Shown piece after piece: positions 26,712 through 34,521 of a DNA stretch of 64,000 nt (the stretch's first letter is position 1; each line of letters opens with the position of its first letter). Below the pieces are notes generated by a model. It saw nothing but the letters and a program-made list of their open reading frames with translations. It did no database searches and was not told the origin of the DNA. This DNA is from Chitinophaga eiseniae (lineage in GTDB: Bacteria; Bacteroidota; Bacteroidia; Chitinophagales; Chitinophagaceae), in assembly GCF_900167135.1 (NCBI RefSeq), contig NZ_FUWZ01000001.1, positions 868,001 to 932,000 of the forward strand, read 5' to 3'. The translations under genes were made by a program, and so were the position numbers.

Positions 26712-27098
26712 ATGAACAACCGGGAAGAAATCAGGGGAAAGAATCTGCAAGACCAGCAGATATGCAGAGGATGGCTTAGTATTCTGGAAGGATTAAGAAA
26801 AGAGAACACGGCACTGTTAGACAGGCTGACTGACTCCCTGCGCCATATTAATTCCCGGGACTTCCTGGACCAGGCGGAAGCCTTTCAGGAAAAAATGATC
26901 AGCAAAAACGAGTCTTTGAAGTTATTGCGGCATGAAGTGATGGAGCAGCTGGACTGGCTGGACATTGTGCCACAGCCAAGTGAAGAGGCGCCACACGACT
27001 GGCCGGTGCTCACGCAGGATATGCGGAAGATGCAGGAAGAATTTGAAAAGATGAAAGCGGCGTTCAATAACCTGTTGCGCAACTGGCAATTAGAGTAG
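26712..27098 (+). CDS. Unknown small coiled-coil protein
   Basis: This 128-residue protein is predominantly charged helix (IRGKNLQDQQICRGWLSILE, then MRKMQEEFEKMKAAFNNLLR) with heptad-like hydrophobic spacing that suggests a coiled coil. The central DIVPQPSEEAPHDWPV is a proline-rich break between two helices. No family is recognised. It follows the unknown 229-residue gene by 11 bp and is the last gene before a compositionally odd intergenic stretch. It may form a complex with that protein. Confidence 0.65.
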   Translation: MNNREEIRGKNLQDQQICRGWLSILEGLRKENTALLDRLTDSLRHINSRDFLDQAEAFQEKMISKNESLKLLRHEVMEQLDWLDIVPQPSEEAPHDWPVLTQDMRKMQEEFEKMKAAFNNLLRNWQLE

Positions 27099-27109
27099 AG
27101 ATACCTGAA

Positions 27110-27310
27110 TGATTGATAAATGAGAAGGAAAATCGTGTAAAAGATGTAATGTGAATGTGCGGATGAAAGTGTAGCAAGACCGAGGAAACGACAGCGTGGA
27201 TGAAAAGATTGTGTAAGTGGATGTGGGGATGGTTTGTGAATGGATGGGAATGTGAAAGTGCTATGCAGAGATGGGGGGTTTGAAATTGTGGGGAATGTGA
27301 AAGTGACGAT
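27110..27310. repeat. Cytosine-poor, GTG/GGATG-rich degenerate repeat tract
   Basis: About 200 bp on the plus strand contain very few C and many variants of GTGAATGTG, GGATG and GAAAGTG. An exact 15-base copy GGGAATGTGAAAGTG is found at 27246-27260 and 27291-27305. No reading frame runs through it on either strand. It looks like decayed short repeats. It occupies most of the 276-bp gap between convergent genes. Confidence 0.5.
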
Positions 27311-27331
27311 GTGTGAAGATCATTTTTTGTC

Positions 27332-27353
27332 CCCCGGGCTTACAGGCCCGGGG
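27332..27353. terminator. GC-rich hairpin flanked by T and A runs
   Basis: CCCCGGGC at 27332-27339 pairs with GCCCGGGG at 27346-27353 around TTACAG. TTTTTT lies at 27323-27328 before it and AAAAA at 27355-27359 after it, giving U-tails on both strands. It terminates the leftward response-regulator operon and probably the rightward unknown pair. Confidence 0.7.
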
Positions 27354-27374
27354 CAAAAAGTGTTTTAGGCCGGA

Positions 27375-28433
27375 TCAGTTGCGCATTGCGGCGATTTTTT
27401 CTTTTTCCTTCAGTACGATGGTCCCGTCGCGTAAAGTAATCAGTTGTTCGTCCCTGAAATCCCCGAGTGTGCGTATCAGCGACTCCTTGGCCACTCCGGC
27501 CACCGCAGCCAGGTTCTCCCGGCTGATATCTATTTCAAATTGTGGTTTTTGTGTGGTGTTGTACTTATGGTCCAGCGTGATAAGGGCGGAAGCCACTTTT
27601 TTACGCAGGGAGCTATAGGCCAGCGCAATCAGTTGTTGTTCTTTTTCCGCAATATTTTTCGCCAGCAGCTGTACAAAACGGCTCAGCACTTCCGGGTTGT
27701 TGTTCACCAGGTTTTCAAAATCCTGGTGTGGAATAATAGCCAGTACGGTATCTTCGATGGCTTCCGCGCTTTCCTGGTAAGCGCCTGCTTTCAGTAAAGC
27801 CGTGTACCCCAGAAAATCCCCTTCGTTATACAGTCCGGTAATCAGTTCCTTACCATCATCATTGCGCTGATAGGTTTTCACTTTGCCTTCCATGATATAA
27901 TAGAGGCTATCGGGCCGGTTGCCCGCAGCGTATATCTGTTGTTTCCTTTTATAGTGATTGGTATTCCGGCCTTCTTTCAGGGAGGCCAGCAGGTCTTTGC
28001 CGGAGGTATTGGACAGCAGCGTGTGTAATCCGCTGATGCCGGAAGCTTCCGGCTGCCGTATTTCCGCACATCTCCGGAGACGGCTCTCGATGGCGCTCAG
28101 TAGTTCGGCGCCTTCAAAGGGTTTGGTGATATAGTCGTCGGCGCCCATTTCCATGCCTTTCCGGACGTCGGTGCGTTCTGTTTTGGCGGTGAGGAAAATG
28201 AACGGGATGGGCCGCAGGCTTTCATTCTTATGCAGCATATGGAGTACGCCGTAGCCGTCGAGCACGGGCATCATGATATCGCATACGATGAGATCGGGCT
28301 GTTGTTCGAGGGCTATGGTCACACCCTCTTTACCGTTGGAGGCCGTCAGTACATGGTAATTGGCCAGTTCAAGAATCTCCGACAGGTTATCGCGGATATC
28401 TTTATTGTCTTCGATCAGCAGGATTTTTTCCAA
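27375..28433 (-). CDS. Response regulator with CRP-type output (REC-cNMP-HTH)
   Basis: The 352-residue protein joins a receiver domain (1-120) to a CRP/FNR-like protein. In the receiver the phospho-acceptor is Asp52 in LIVCDIMMPVLDG, with FLTAKT and DDYITKPF also visible. The cyclic-nucleotide-binding beta-roll is at about 150-260 (LYYIMEGKVKTYQRNDDGKE, then GLYNEGDFLGYTALL). The CRP helix-turn-helix is at about 295-345 (ISRENLAAVAGVAKESLIRT). FNR-type cysteines are absent. Such a fusion lets phosphorylation and possibly a small ligand both set DNA binding; it is unusual compared with OmpR, NarL or LytTR outputs. The kinase gene lies 6 bp upstream in the same operon. Confidence 0.92.
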   Translation of the reverse strand: MEKILLIEDNKDIRDNLSEILELANYHVLTASNGKEGVTIALEQQPDLIVCDIMMPVLDGYGVLHMLHKNESLRPIPFIFLTAKTERTDVRKGMEMGADDYITKPFEGAELLSAIESRLRRCAEIRQPEASGISGLHTLLSNTSGKDLLASLKEGRNTNHYKRKQQIYAAGNRPDSLYYIMEGKVKTYQRNDDGKELITGLYNEGDFLGYTALLKAGAYQESAEAIEDTVLAIIPHQDFENLVNNNPEVLSRFVQLLAKNIAEKEQQLIALAYSSLRKKVASALITLDHKYNTTQKPQFEIDISRENLAAVAGVAKESLIRTLGDFRDEQLITLRDGTIVLKEKEKIAAMRN

Positions 28434-28439
28434 GATATG

Positions 28440-29966
28440 TCAGGTTTTGGGGGTGGGAATATGAACGATGAATTCGGTGCCTTTGTCTGGTTCACTGTGG
28501 CAGGTGATCTGTCCTTTCATCAGTTCCGTGTATTTGGCCACGATATGCAGGCCAAGTCCGGTGCCCTGGATGTTTTCGACATTGCTGCCGCGGAAAAATC
28601 TTTCAAACAGGTGCTGTTGGTCTTCCGGTTTGATACCGATACCGCAATCCTTTACCGACACGGTCAGCCGGTAGGGGGTAGCTAACGTGCGTACATACAC
28701 GGTACCTTCTTCGGGTGAAAATTTTAATGCGTTGGATACAAGGTTGGTCAGTATATGGCGCAGCAGGCTTCCGTCGAACGTACTCTCCGCGGGGCCATCG
28801 TGGTGGTATACCACCTGTTGTTTGCCGCGTTTCAGTCCTTCGGCTTCCGCCAGAATCTTTTCCACATGTTTACGCGTATCGGTGAGCGCCGGCCGTACCT
28901 GAATTTTTCCTTCCTCGATTTTTCCGAGTGACAGGAAATCATTCAGGATATCGGTGAGCAGGTGCACGGCGGATGCTATCTTCCGGATATGCGCCAGCCG
29001 CTTGGGCTGGTCCTCTGTGGTGGTATATTTTTCCAGCAGGTAGGTAGAGGATAAGACGGTGCTGAGCGGCGTACGGAATTCATGGGAAGCGATAGACACG
29101 AAGCGGGACTTCAGCACATTCAGCTCTTTCTCTTTGTCCAGCGCCTGCCGCAGCTCCGCTTCCGACTTCCGCCTGGCAGAGATGTCGAGGCCAATGGCGA
29201 TGTACCCGGTGACCTGCTGACTTTCATCCCGTATAGCCGATACCGTTAACGCCACGGGAAAACGGGTGCCGTCTTTGCGGATGTAGCTCCACTCAGATTC
29301 ATTGGGCAGGTTGAGCCGAGCTTTGGCCGTCAGGACGTCGAACCCGGGTTCCACCACCTGCTGCAGCTCTTCCGAGAGTTTGGCGGCGCGGTCCTCCAGT
29401 TCCCCGAAGTCGTGAAACTGTATCAGCGAGCCGGTATCGGTCACCTCACGGGCAGGATAACCCAGCATTTTTACCGCAGCGGGATTAAAGAAACGGATAT
29501 GCCCCATGGGTTCGGTCACAATCAGTATGGCGTCGAGGTTGGTCCAGATGCTGTTGAGGAAATTGCTGACCCTCCGGTAGGCCGATTCTTTCCCGGCCAT
29601 GATGTGCGCTTCCAGCTGTTGGGCGTCCTGCGCTCTTTTCAGGGCATCGGCCGTTTGCTGTTGCGCGGAAAGGTCGGTAATGAAACAAACCTGGTAGTGC
29701 TGGTCTTCCTGCAGGTAAGAGGTGGTGGTCACTTTCACCGGGATCACCTGCCCGTTTTTACAACGCAGCCACGACCGGATATCACCAGCCAGCAGGCTGT
29801 CTGTTGGCTTGTTCAGCACTTCTTCGGGCGTATGGCCGCTCCATTCCAGGAAACATGGATTGGCCGCCTTGATCAGGCCGGCCCCGTCTACCAGGAGTAT
29901 GCCCTGGGTAGCATGATTGAAGAGCAGCTCAAAACCTGGCATATGTGCCGTGCTTATGATGGTCAT
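28440..29966 (-). CDS. PAS domain sensor histidine kinase, soluble
   Basis: The 508-residue kinase has two PAS domains (about 10-120: GILLVDGAGLIKAANPCFLE; about 135-265: RYPAREVTD-like core with YIRKDGTRFPVALTVSAIRD). The dimerisation/phospho-acceptor helix follows (about 285-345: SIASHEFRTPLSTVLSSTYL). The ATPase domain shows LTNLVSNALKFSPEEG (N box), KDCGIGIKPED (G1) and GTGLGLHIVAKY (G2). There is no signal peptide or membrane helix, so it senses a cytoplasmic cue. It should phosphorylate the REC-CRP regulator encoded immediately downstream. Confidence 0.93.
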   Translation of the reverse strand: MTIISTAHMPGFELLFNHATQGILLVDGAGLIKAANPCFLEWSGHTPEEVLNKPTDSLLAGDIRSWLRCKNGQVIPVKVTTTSYLQEDQHYQVCFITDLSAQQQTADALKRAQDAQQLEAHIMAGKESAYRRVSNFLNSIWTNLDAILIVTEPMGHIRFFNPAAVKMLGYPAREVTDTGSLIQFHDFGELEDRAAKLSEELQQVVEPGFDVLTAKARLNLPNESEWSYIRKDGTRFPVALTVSAIRDESQQVTGYIAIGLDISARRKSEAELRQALDKEKELNVLKSRFVSIASHEFRTPLSTVLSSTYLLEKYTTTEDQPKRLAHIRKIASAVHLLTDILNDFLSLGKIEEGKIQVRPALTDTRKHVEKILAEAEGLKRGKQQVVYHHDGPAESTFDGSLLRHILTNLVSNALKFSPEEGTVYVRTLATPYRLTVSVKDCGIGIKPEDQQHLFERFFRGSNVENIQGTGLGLHIVAKYTELMKGQITCHSEPDKGTEFIVHIPTPKT

Positions 29967-30023
29967 GGGTCTGAAAGGGTCTGTTATAAAAATAAGGAAT
30001 CCATGGTTATAAAAATACAGGTC

Positions 30024-30037
30024 GTCCGATTTCGGAC
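30024..30037. promoter_or_regulatory. 14-bp palindrome in the kinase-operon leader
   Basis: GTCCGATTTCGGAC is a perfect inverted repeat (6-bp arms, TT centre). It lies between the putative -7 box of the kinase operon and its start codon, in the region shared with the divergent permease gene. It could be a site for the REC-CRP protein; this is inference. Confidence 0.4.
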
Positions 30038-30057
30038 AATCTCTTTGCGCAACTGGA

Positions 30058-30065
30058 CAAAGTTA
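30058..30065 (-). promoter_or_regulatory. Putative -7 box of the kinase/REC-CRP operon
   Basis: The leftward strand reads TAACTTTG, an exact TAnnTTTG match 91 bp before the kinase start at 29966. No -33 TTG at the usual distance. Confidence 0.4.
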
Positions 30066-30140
30066 TTTTAATTTTAATTAGTAAAATTATCATTTTGAGA
30101 GGGCTATGAAGTTGGTATATTGATCGCTTGTAGCCTTACT

Positions 30141-32534
30141 ATGTTGATCAACTACTTCAAAACAGCTTCCCGCAGTTTGCGCCGTAACAAGGTCTATACT
30201 GTTGTTAACATACTTGGCTTGTCCGCAGGCATTGCCATCTGCCTGGTTATCTTTGCGATCATCCGTTTTGAGACGGGGTTCGATCGTTTTCATACCAATC
30301 AGGACAGGGTGTACCGGGTGGTTACCCGGATGGCCAAACCCAATGGGGGCGATGTGATGGCCGGCTCTGTATCGGTGCCACTGCCGGGCGTACTGTCCGC
30401 CGAAATTCCGACCATCGCGGCGGTGAGCCCGTTTGTGCAGATCCCGGACATGGAGGTGCGGCTACCGGAAGAACACAGCCTGCTTCACAAAACGTTCAAG
30501 GAAAAGAAAGGCATCTTCGCGGTGACGCCGGCATTTTTCCAGCTGCTCGATTTTACCTGGCTGGCGGGGAATCCTGCTGTGCTGGCTGACAAACAGGCGC
30601 TGGTACTCACCCGCGAAACGGCTGCACGTTATTTCGGCGACTGGAAAAAAGCGCTGGGTCAAACCATCCGGCTGGGCGCCGACCTGCAGCTGCAGGTCAG
30701 CGGTATCGTAGAACGACCGGTCAACACAGAGTTCCAGTTTGACCTGCTGGTGCCGTTCATCGCTACGCCCTATGCAGCGAATAATGACTGGGGCGGGTTG
30801 ACTTCTGTTTACCAGTGTTATGTTTTGCTCACGCCGAAGGCCGACGTGGCGCAGGTAGACCGGCAGTTGGCGCAGCTGGCTAAAAAATACCTGCCGGCAG
30901 GGCTGAAGAATGTCTTTTTGCTGCAACCCTTGCAAGACGTGCATCTGAGCCAGTTGCCCGAAAATATCGCCGCTCACGGCATTACACCGGACCGCGTACG
31001 GGCCATGTGGTGTATTGCCGGCTTCATTTTACTGATCGCCTGTATCAATTTCATCAATCTCTCCACGGCACAGGTAGTGCAGCGTGCCCGGGAAGCCGGC
31101 ATCCGTAAGGTGTTGGGTAGTAATCCCGGTCAGCTGCGGCTGCAGTTCCTGGTGGAAACGTTTATACTGGTGCTGTTCTCCTGCCTGCTGGGCTTTTCGG
31201 TGGCAGGCGCACTCCTGCAGCCATTAGGGGCGATGTTGGGCGTACCACTGCCCCGGACGGAACTCTTCCTGGTAACAACCGGCCTTTTCCTGGTAGCGGT
31301 ACTGGTGACCGTCACCCTGCTGTCCGGAATTTATCCGGCCATGGTACTGGCCCGCACAAACCCCGTAAGCACGCTGAAAAACAGGTTGCTGCAACAACGG
31401 TCGGACGGCTTTTTCCTGCGTAAATGGCTGGTCATATTCCAGTTCATGATTGCACAGGCATTGATCATCGGCACACTGATCATCGTAAAGCAGATGGACT
31501 TTTTCCGTACCACCGCCATGGGTTTTGAAAAAGACTACATCGTCAACCTGCCGATGCCGGCCGCATCATTAAGCGCTAAGCGTGACCTGTTTCACGAGCG
31601 GCTTTCCAGGCTGCCACAGGTGTCTGCTATTAGTTTCAATACCGCGCCACCGGCATCGGATGACAACTGGTGGACCGATTTTAAATTTGATAACAGCCCG
31701 CGAAGCTCCGACCTGAATGCTATCCACAAAGCGATTGATACCGCCTATCTGCCACTGTTTCAAATTCCGCTGGCCGCAGGGCGCAACGTGACCGCCAACG
31801 ATTCTGTCCGGGAGTTTCTCATTAATGAAACGCTGGTCAAAAAACTGGGTTATCATCAACCGGAAGAAGTACTGAACAAACGGATTGAAATGTGGGGCTT
31901 TATGAAAGGTACAGTAGTGGGCGTGGTAAAGGATTTTCATGCCACTTCCCTGAAAGACGCCGTAGCGCCGCTGTTGCTGTTCAACTTTAAAGACCCTTGT
32001 TTTAATGCTACGGTGCGGCTTACAGGAACTGATCTCTCTGCAGCCATGCGTAACGTCGAAAAAACATGGGAAGAAGTATACCCGGATACTCCTTTCGAAT
32101 ACCAGTTCCTGGACGACAAGATCGCCGGTTTCTATACACGCGAAATGCAGTTATCCATGCTGTACCGTTTGTTTGCAGGTATTGCCATCTTCCTGAGTTG
32201 CCTGGGGCTTTACGGGCTGGCCTCCTACATGGCTGTTCAGCGGGTGAAGGAAGTTGGTGTAAGGAAAGTGCTGGGCGCCACCGTTGCCAATATCGTAGTG
32301 TTGTTTTCCCGCGAATTTGTTGTGATGGTGGGCATTGCCTTTATGCTGGCGGTACCGCTGGCATGGTATTTCCTGCGCCAGTGGTTGCATTCCTATGCTT
32401 ACAGCGTTGGTCTGCCCTGGTGGCTGTTTGCCGCCGGCGGTCTCATGGCGCTGCTCATTGCCATGGTGACGGTGAGCTTCCATGCATTACGGGCTGCGAT
32501 GGCTAACCCGGTAAAAAGTCTGAGGGGAGAATAA
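30141..32534 (+). CDS. ABC transporter permease, FtsX/MacB type, two-module
   Basis: The 797-residue protein has an N-terminal membrane anchor (RRNKVYTVVNILGLSAGIAI) and a first periplasmic MacB-like core domain (about 45-245). An FtsX permease block follows (about 280-410: GIRKVLGSNPGQLRLQFLVE), then a second anchor plus periplasmic domain (about 430-660), and a second FtsX block (about 680-795: EVGVRKVLGATVANIVVLFS). This eight-helix duplicated form is abundant in Bacteroidota and belongs to the non-transporting mechanotransmission or MacB-like group. No ATPase gene is adjacent, so it must pair with one elsewhere. The start at 30141 (MLINYFKTASRSLRR) is preferred over 30120 because the shorter form matches the family N-terminus. 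Confidence 0.93.
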   Translation: MLINYFKTASRSLRRNKVYTVVNILGLSAGIAICLVIFAIIRFETGFDRFHTNQDRVYRVVTRMAKPNGGDVMAGSVSVPLPGVLSAEIPTIAAVSPFVQIPDMEVRLPEEHSLLHKTFKEKKGIFAVTPAFFQLLDFTWLAGNPAVLADKQALVLTRETAARYFGDWKKALGQTIRLGADLQLQVSGIVERPVNTEFQFDLLVPFIATPYAANNDWGGLTSVYQCYVLLTPKADVAQVDRQLAQLAKKYLPAGLKNVFLLQPLQDVHLSQLPENIAAHGITPDRVRAMWCIAGFILLIACINFINLSTAQVVQRAREAGIRKVLGSNPGQLRLQFLVETFILVLFSCLLGFSVAGALLQPLGAMLGVPLPRTELFLVTTGLFLVAVLVTVTLLSGIYPAMVLARTNPVSTLKNRLLQQRSDGFFLRKWLVIFQFMIAQALIIGTLIIVKQMDFFRTTAMGFEKDYIVNLPMPAASLSAKRDLFHERLSRLPQVSAISFNTAPPASDDNWWTDFKFDNSPRSSDLNAIHKAIDTAYLPLFQIPLAAGRNVTANDSVREFLINETLVKKLGYHQPEEVLNKRIEMWGFMKGTVVGVVKDFHATSLKDAVAPLLLFNFKDPCFNATVRLTGTDLSAAMRNVEKTWEEVYPDTPFEYQFLDDKIAGFYTREMQLSMLYRLFAGIAIFLSCLGLYGLASYMAVQRVKEVGVRKVLGATVANIVVLFSREFVVMVGIAFMLAVPLAWYFLRQWLHSYAYSVGLPWWLFAAGGLMALLIAMVTVSFHALRAAMANPVKSLRGE

Positions 32535-32541
32535 CAGGTGG

Positions 32542-33261
32542 TTATTTCTGGTTAATAGGTGTTTCTATGATCAGGAACTCGGTCTCTTCGCCATGTTGCA
32601 GGCTGATTTCGCTGGCTTCCCAGATGCCTATGGCATCGCGGGGATGCAGCACCTGGTTGTTCACTTTCAGGGTACCTTCGATCAGGAAGATGAACAGGCA
32701 TTTATTGACCGGATGGAGCGTGTAAGGTACAGAGCCGGGCAGGTCGTAATACCCGAGGGAGAGCCGGGTATTCTGATTGATCCAGCAGTGTTCCTGGCCT
32801 TCCTCTGACGACACGATGGTGGTAAGCCGGTTTTTTCTTTTGCTGCGGGGAAAACTGCGTTGCTGGTAGCGGGGGGTAATATTCTGTAACTTAGGCTGTA
32901 TCCATATCTGAAGGAAATTCACATCACCTTCTCCTACATTGTACTCTTCATGTCTTAGCCCTTCACCCGCACTCATGATCTGCACGCCGCCTGCTTCTAT
33001 TTTAGTGCTGTAACCAAGTGTGTCTTTATGGTTCATCTTACCTTTCAGCAGCACGGAAATAATTTCCATGTTCACATGCGGATGGATACCGAAACCTTTT
33101 CCGGCGGTCACGAAATCATCGTTGAAAGCCACCAGCGTACCAAAAGCGCTGCGCATAGGGTGGTAGTAGTCGCTGAAGCTGAAGCAAAAATTGCTTTTCA
33201 GCCATCCGATGTCTTTTACGCCTCTTTCTCCGGCAGGGAAGTATTGTGTTTTCATAGTCAA
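32542..33261 (-). CDS. Pirin family bicupin protein (YhaK-like)
   Basis: The 239-residue protein has the pirin N-terminal cupin with the metal-binding set GIHPHVNMEIISVLLKGKMN, GEGLRHEEYN and FLQIWIQP. The C-terminal cupin half (about 140-235) is degenerate. Bacterial pirins bind iron; some act as quercetin 2,3-dioxygenases or redox sensors and many have no known substrate. The metal ligands (two His, then His and Glu in RHEEYN) are all present. The start could be 33261 or 33255 (MKTQYFP). It is convergent with the permease gene and a hairpin repeat lies directly upstream. Confidence 0.9.
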   Translation of the reverse strand: MTMKTQYFPAGERGVKDIGWLKSNFCFSFSDYYHPMRSAFGTLVAFNDDFVTAGKGFGIHPHVNMEIISVLLKGKMNHKDTLGYSTKIEAGGVQIMSAGEGLRHEEYNVGEGDVNFLQIWIQPKLQNITPRYQQRSFPRSKRKNRLTTIVSSEEGQEHCWINQNTRLSLGYYDLPGSVPYTLHPVNKCLFIFLIEGTLKVNNQVLHPRDAIGIWEASEISLQHGEETEFLIIETPINQK

Positions 33262-33277
33262 TCGGGTTGGGTTTCAT

Positions 33278-33384
33278 GCAAAGCAGCTAAGCAGCAAAGG
33301 CGCGAAGATTTTTATAAGATTTATAAAAAAGCAAAGGCGCGAAAGATTAAATTTCCTGGCGCCTTTGCTGCTTAGCGTCTTTGC
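33278..33384. repeat. GCAAAG-type long hairpin element, copy 1
   Basis: 26-bp arms at 33278-33303 and 33359-33384 match at 24 positions and enclose a 55-bp loop that holds further GCAAAGGCGCGAA units. It fills the gap between the DUF3829 stop (33393) and the pirin start. It is the shortest of three related copies (others at 36.6 and 56.8 kb). Confidence 0.8.
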
Positions 33385-33392
33385 GTGAGCAA

Positions 33393-34346
33393 CTAGCTGT
33401 TAAAAGAATTATAACTGCTGATCAGGTTGTCATAGCTGCTGCCCAGTGATTCTACCTGGTATTCATCTATCTTGCCTTTTTCAGCGCTGTCACGCATTAT
33501 TTTTTTGGCGGTGATCAGAAAGTCGTTCACACGGTCGTAGAAAGATTTATAGTAGCCGTCTTTGCGTTCCTTTTTAGCGTTGTCCTGGTTCAGCTGGCTG
33601 TGTTCGGCCTGGGCTTTTTCCAGCGCGGCATAAGCGGCTTCTGCTTTTTGTTTGATAGCGTTGTAGTCGCCTTCGCTGCTTTCTGCCAGTTCCACGAATT
33701 CACGGACAGATTTCAGGTCCGCTTTCATGGCGAGGATGTAATCTTTCAGCGGGCTTTCTTTCAGTACAATGGCTTCGCTGGCGTCAGCGATTTCATTGAC
33801 TTTTTTCATCAGCACCGCTTTGTCTGTCATCAGCTGCTGGGTGGTGGTACGGATAGAATCCACCAGTGCAAAGCCCTGCGCGCTTTTATCGTCTTTATAG
33901 TTTTCCGCTTTCAGGTAGTCGGACAGTTTTTTGTACTGCTCCTGCAGTTTTTTGAAGCTGGCGGTGTAGGCTGGTACCTTTTCCTTGAAGAACTTTTTAT
34001 CGTCGCTGCTCAGCTCGTCCACCGGCTCTTCCGGCTTTATTTTGTTCATGGATCTTACCATGTCAAAATAAGTAGGGGTAATGATACCAATAAAAGCGAA
34101 ATGGTCGGAAGGGTTTTTCAGCCCTTTCTCAATTTTATCAGTGTTCTCGGCCACCCGGGTGATATAGCTGTTTTGTTTGTTGGCTATGTCAATCAGCAGG
34201 TTGGTGTATTCAATAACATGACTGGCTTTTTCTACGGAGTTATTCTCGTAGGCGGCAGGGCCCTTTGCGCCTTTGCTGTTGTCACATGATACAGATACAG
34301 AGAGCATAGCCACGCTCATGGCTGCGTAAAGGAACTTTTTGTTCAT
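33393..34346 (-). CDS. DUF3829 family lipoprotein
   Basis: The 317-residue protein has a lipoprotein signal (MNKKFLYAAMSVAMLSVSVSC) with the lipobox cysteine at residue 21. The rest is highly helical with coiled-coil character (FKKLQEQYKKLSDYLKAENY, then QKAEAAYAALEKAQAEHSQL) and fits the DUF3829 (YiiG-like) family of unknown function. Asn then follows Asp after the cysteine (CDNSKG), so the sorting signal is not decisive in this phylum. It has its own promoter match and appears monocistronic. An inverted repeat lies just beyond its stop. Confidence 0.85.
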   Translation of the reverse strand: MNKKFLYAAMSVAMLSVSVSCDNSKGAKGPAAYENNSVEKASHVIEYTNLLIDIANKQNSYITRVAENTDKIEKGLKNPSDHFAFIGIITPTYFDMVRSMNKIKPEEPVDELSSDDKKFFKEKVPAYTASFKKLQEQYKKLSDYLKAENYKDDKSAQGFALVDSIRTTTQQLMTDKAVLMKKVNEIADASEAIVLKESPLKDYILAMKADLKSVREFVELAESSEGDYNAIKQKAEAAYAALEKAQAEHSQLNQDNAKKERKDGYYKSFYDRVNDFLITAKKIMRDSAEKGKIDEYQVESLGSSYDNLISSYNSFNS

Positions 34347-34407
34347 AGTGAAATGGTGATTATTGGATTAAACAAATGACCGGGGTAATTTGATTGAAAT
34401 AATGCCG

Positions 34408-34415
34408 CAAATATA
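34408..34415 (-). promoter_or_regulatory. Putative -7 box for the DUF3829 lipoprotein gene
   Basis: The leftward strand reads TATATTTG (exact consensus) in an AT-rich context, 62 bp before the start at 34346. Confidence 0.5.
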
Positions 34416-34521
34416 ATATTTAATATTCCTAATAACAATCGGCAGGGTTCAGGCTGTTATCTCCGGTATAAAATCTGTGGCGGGAAAGGAAAGTGTTTCT
34501 CACCCTTAAACCCGGATAACC

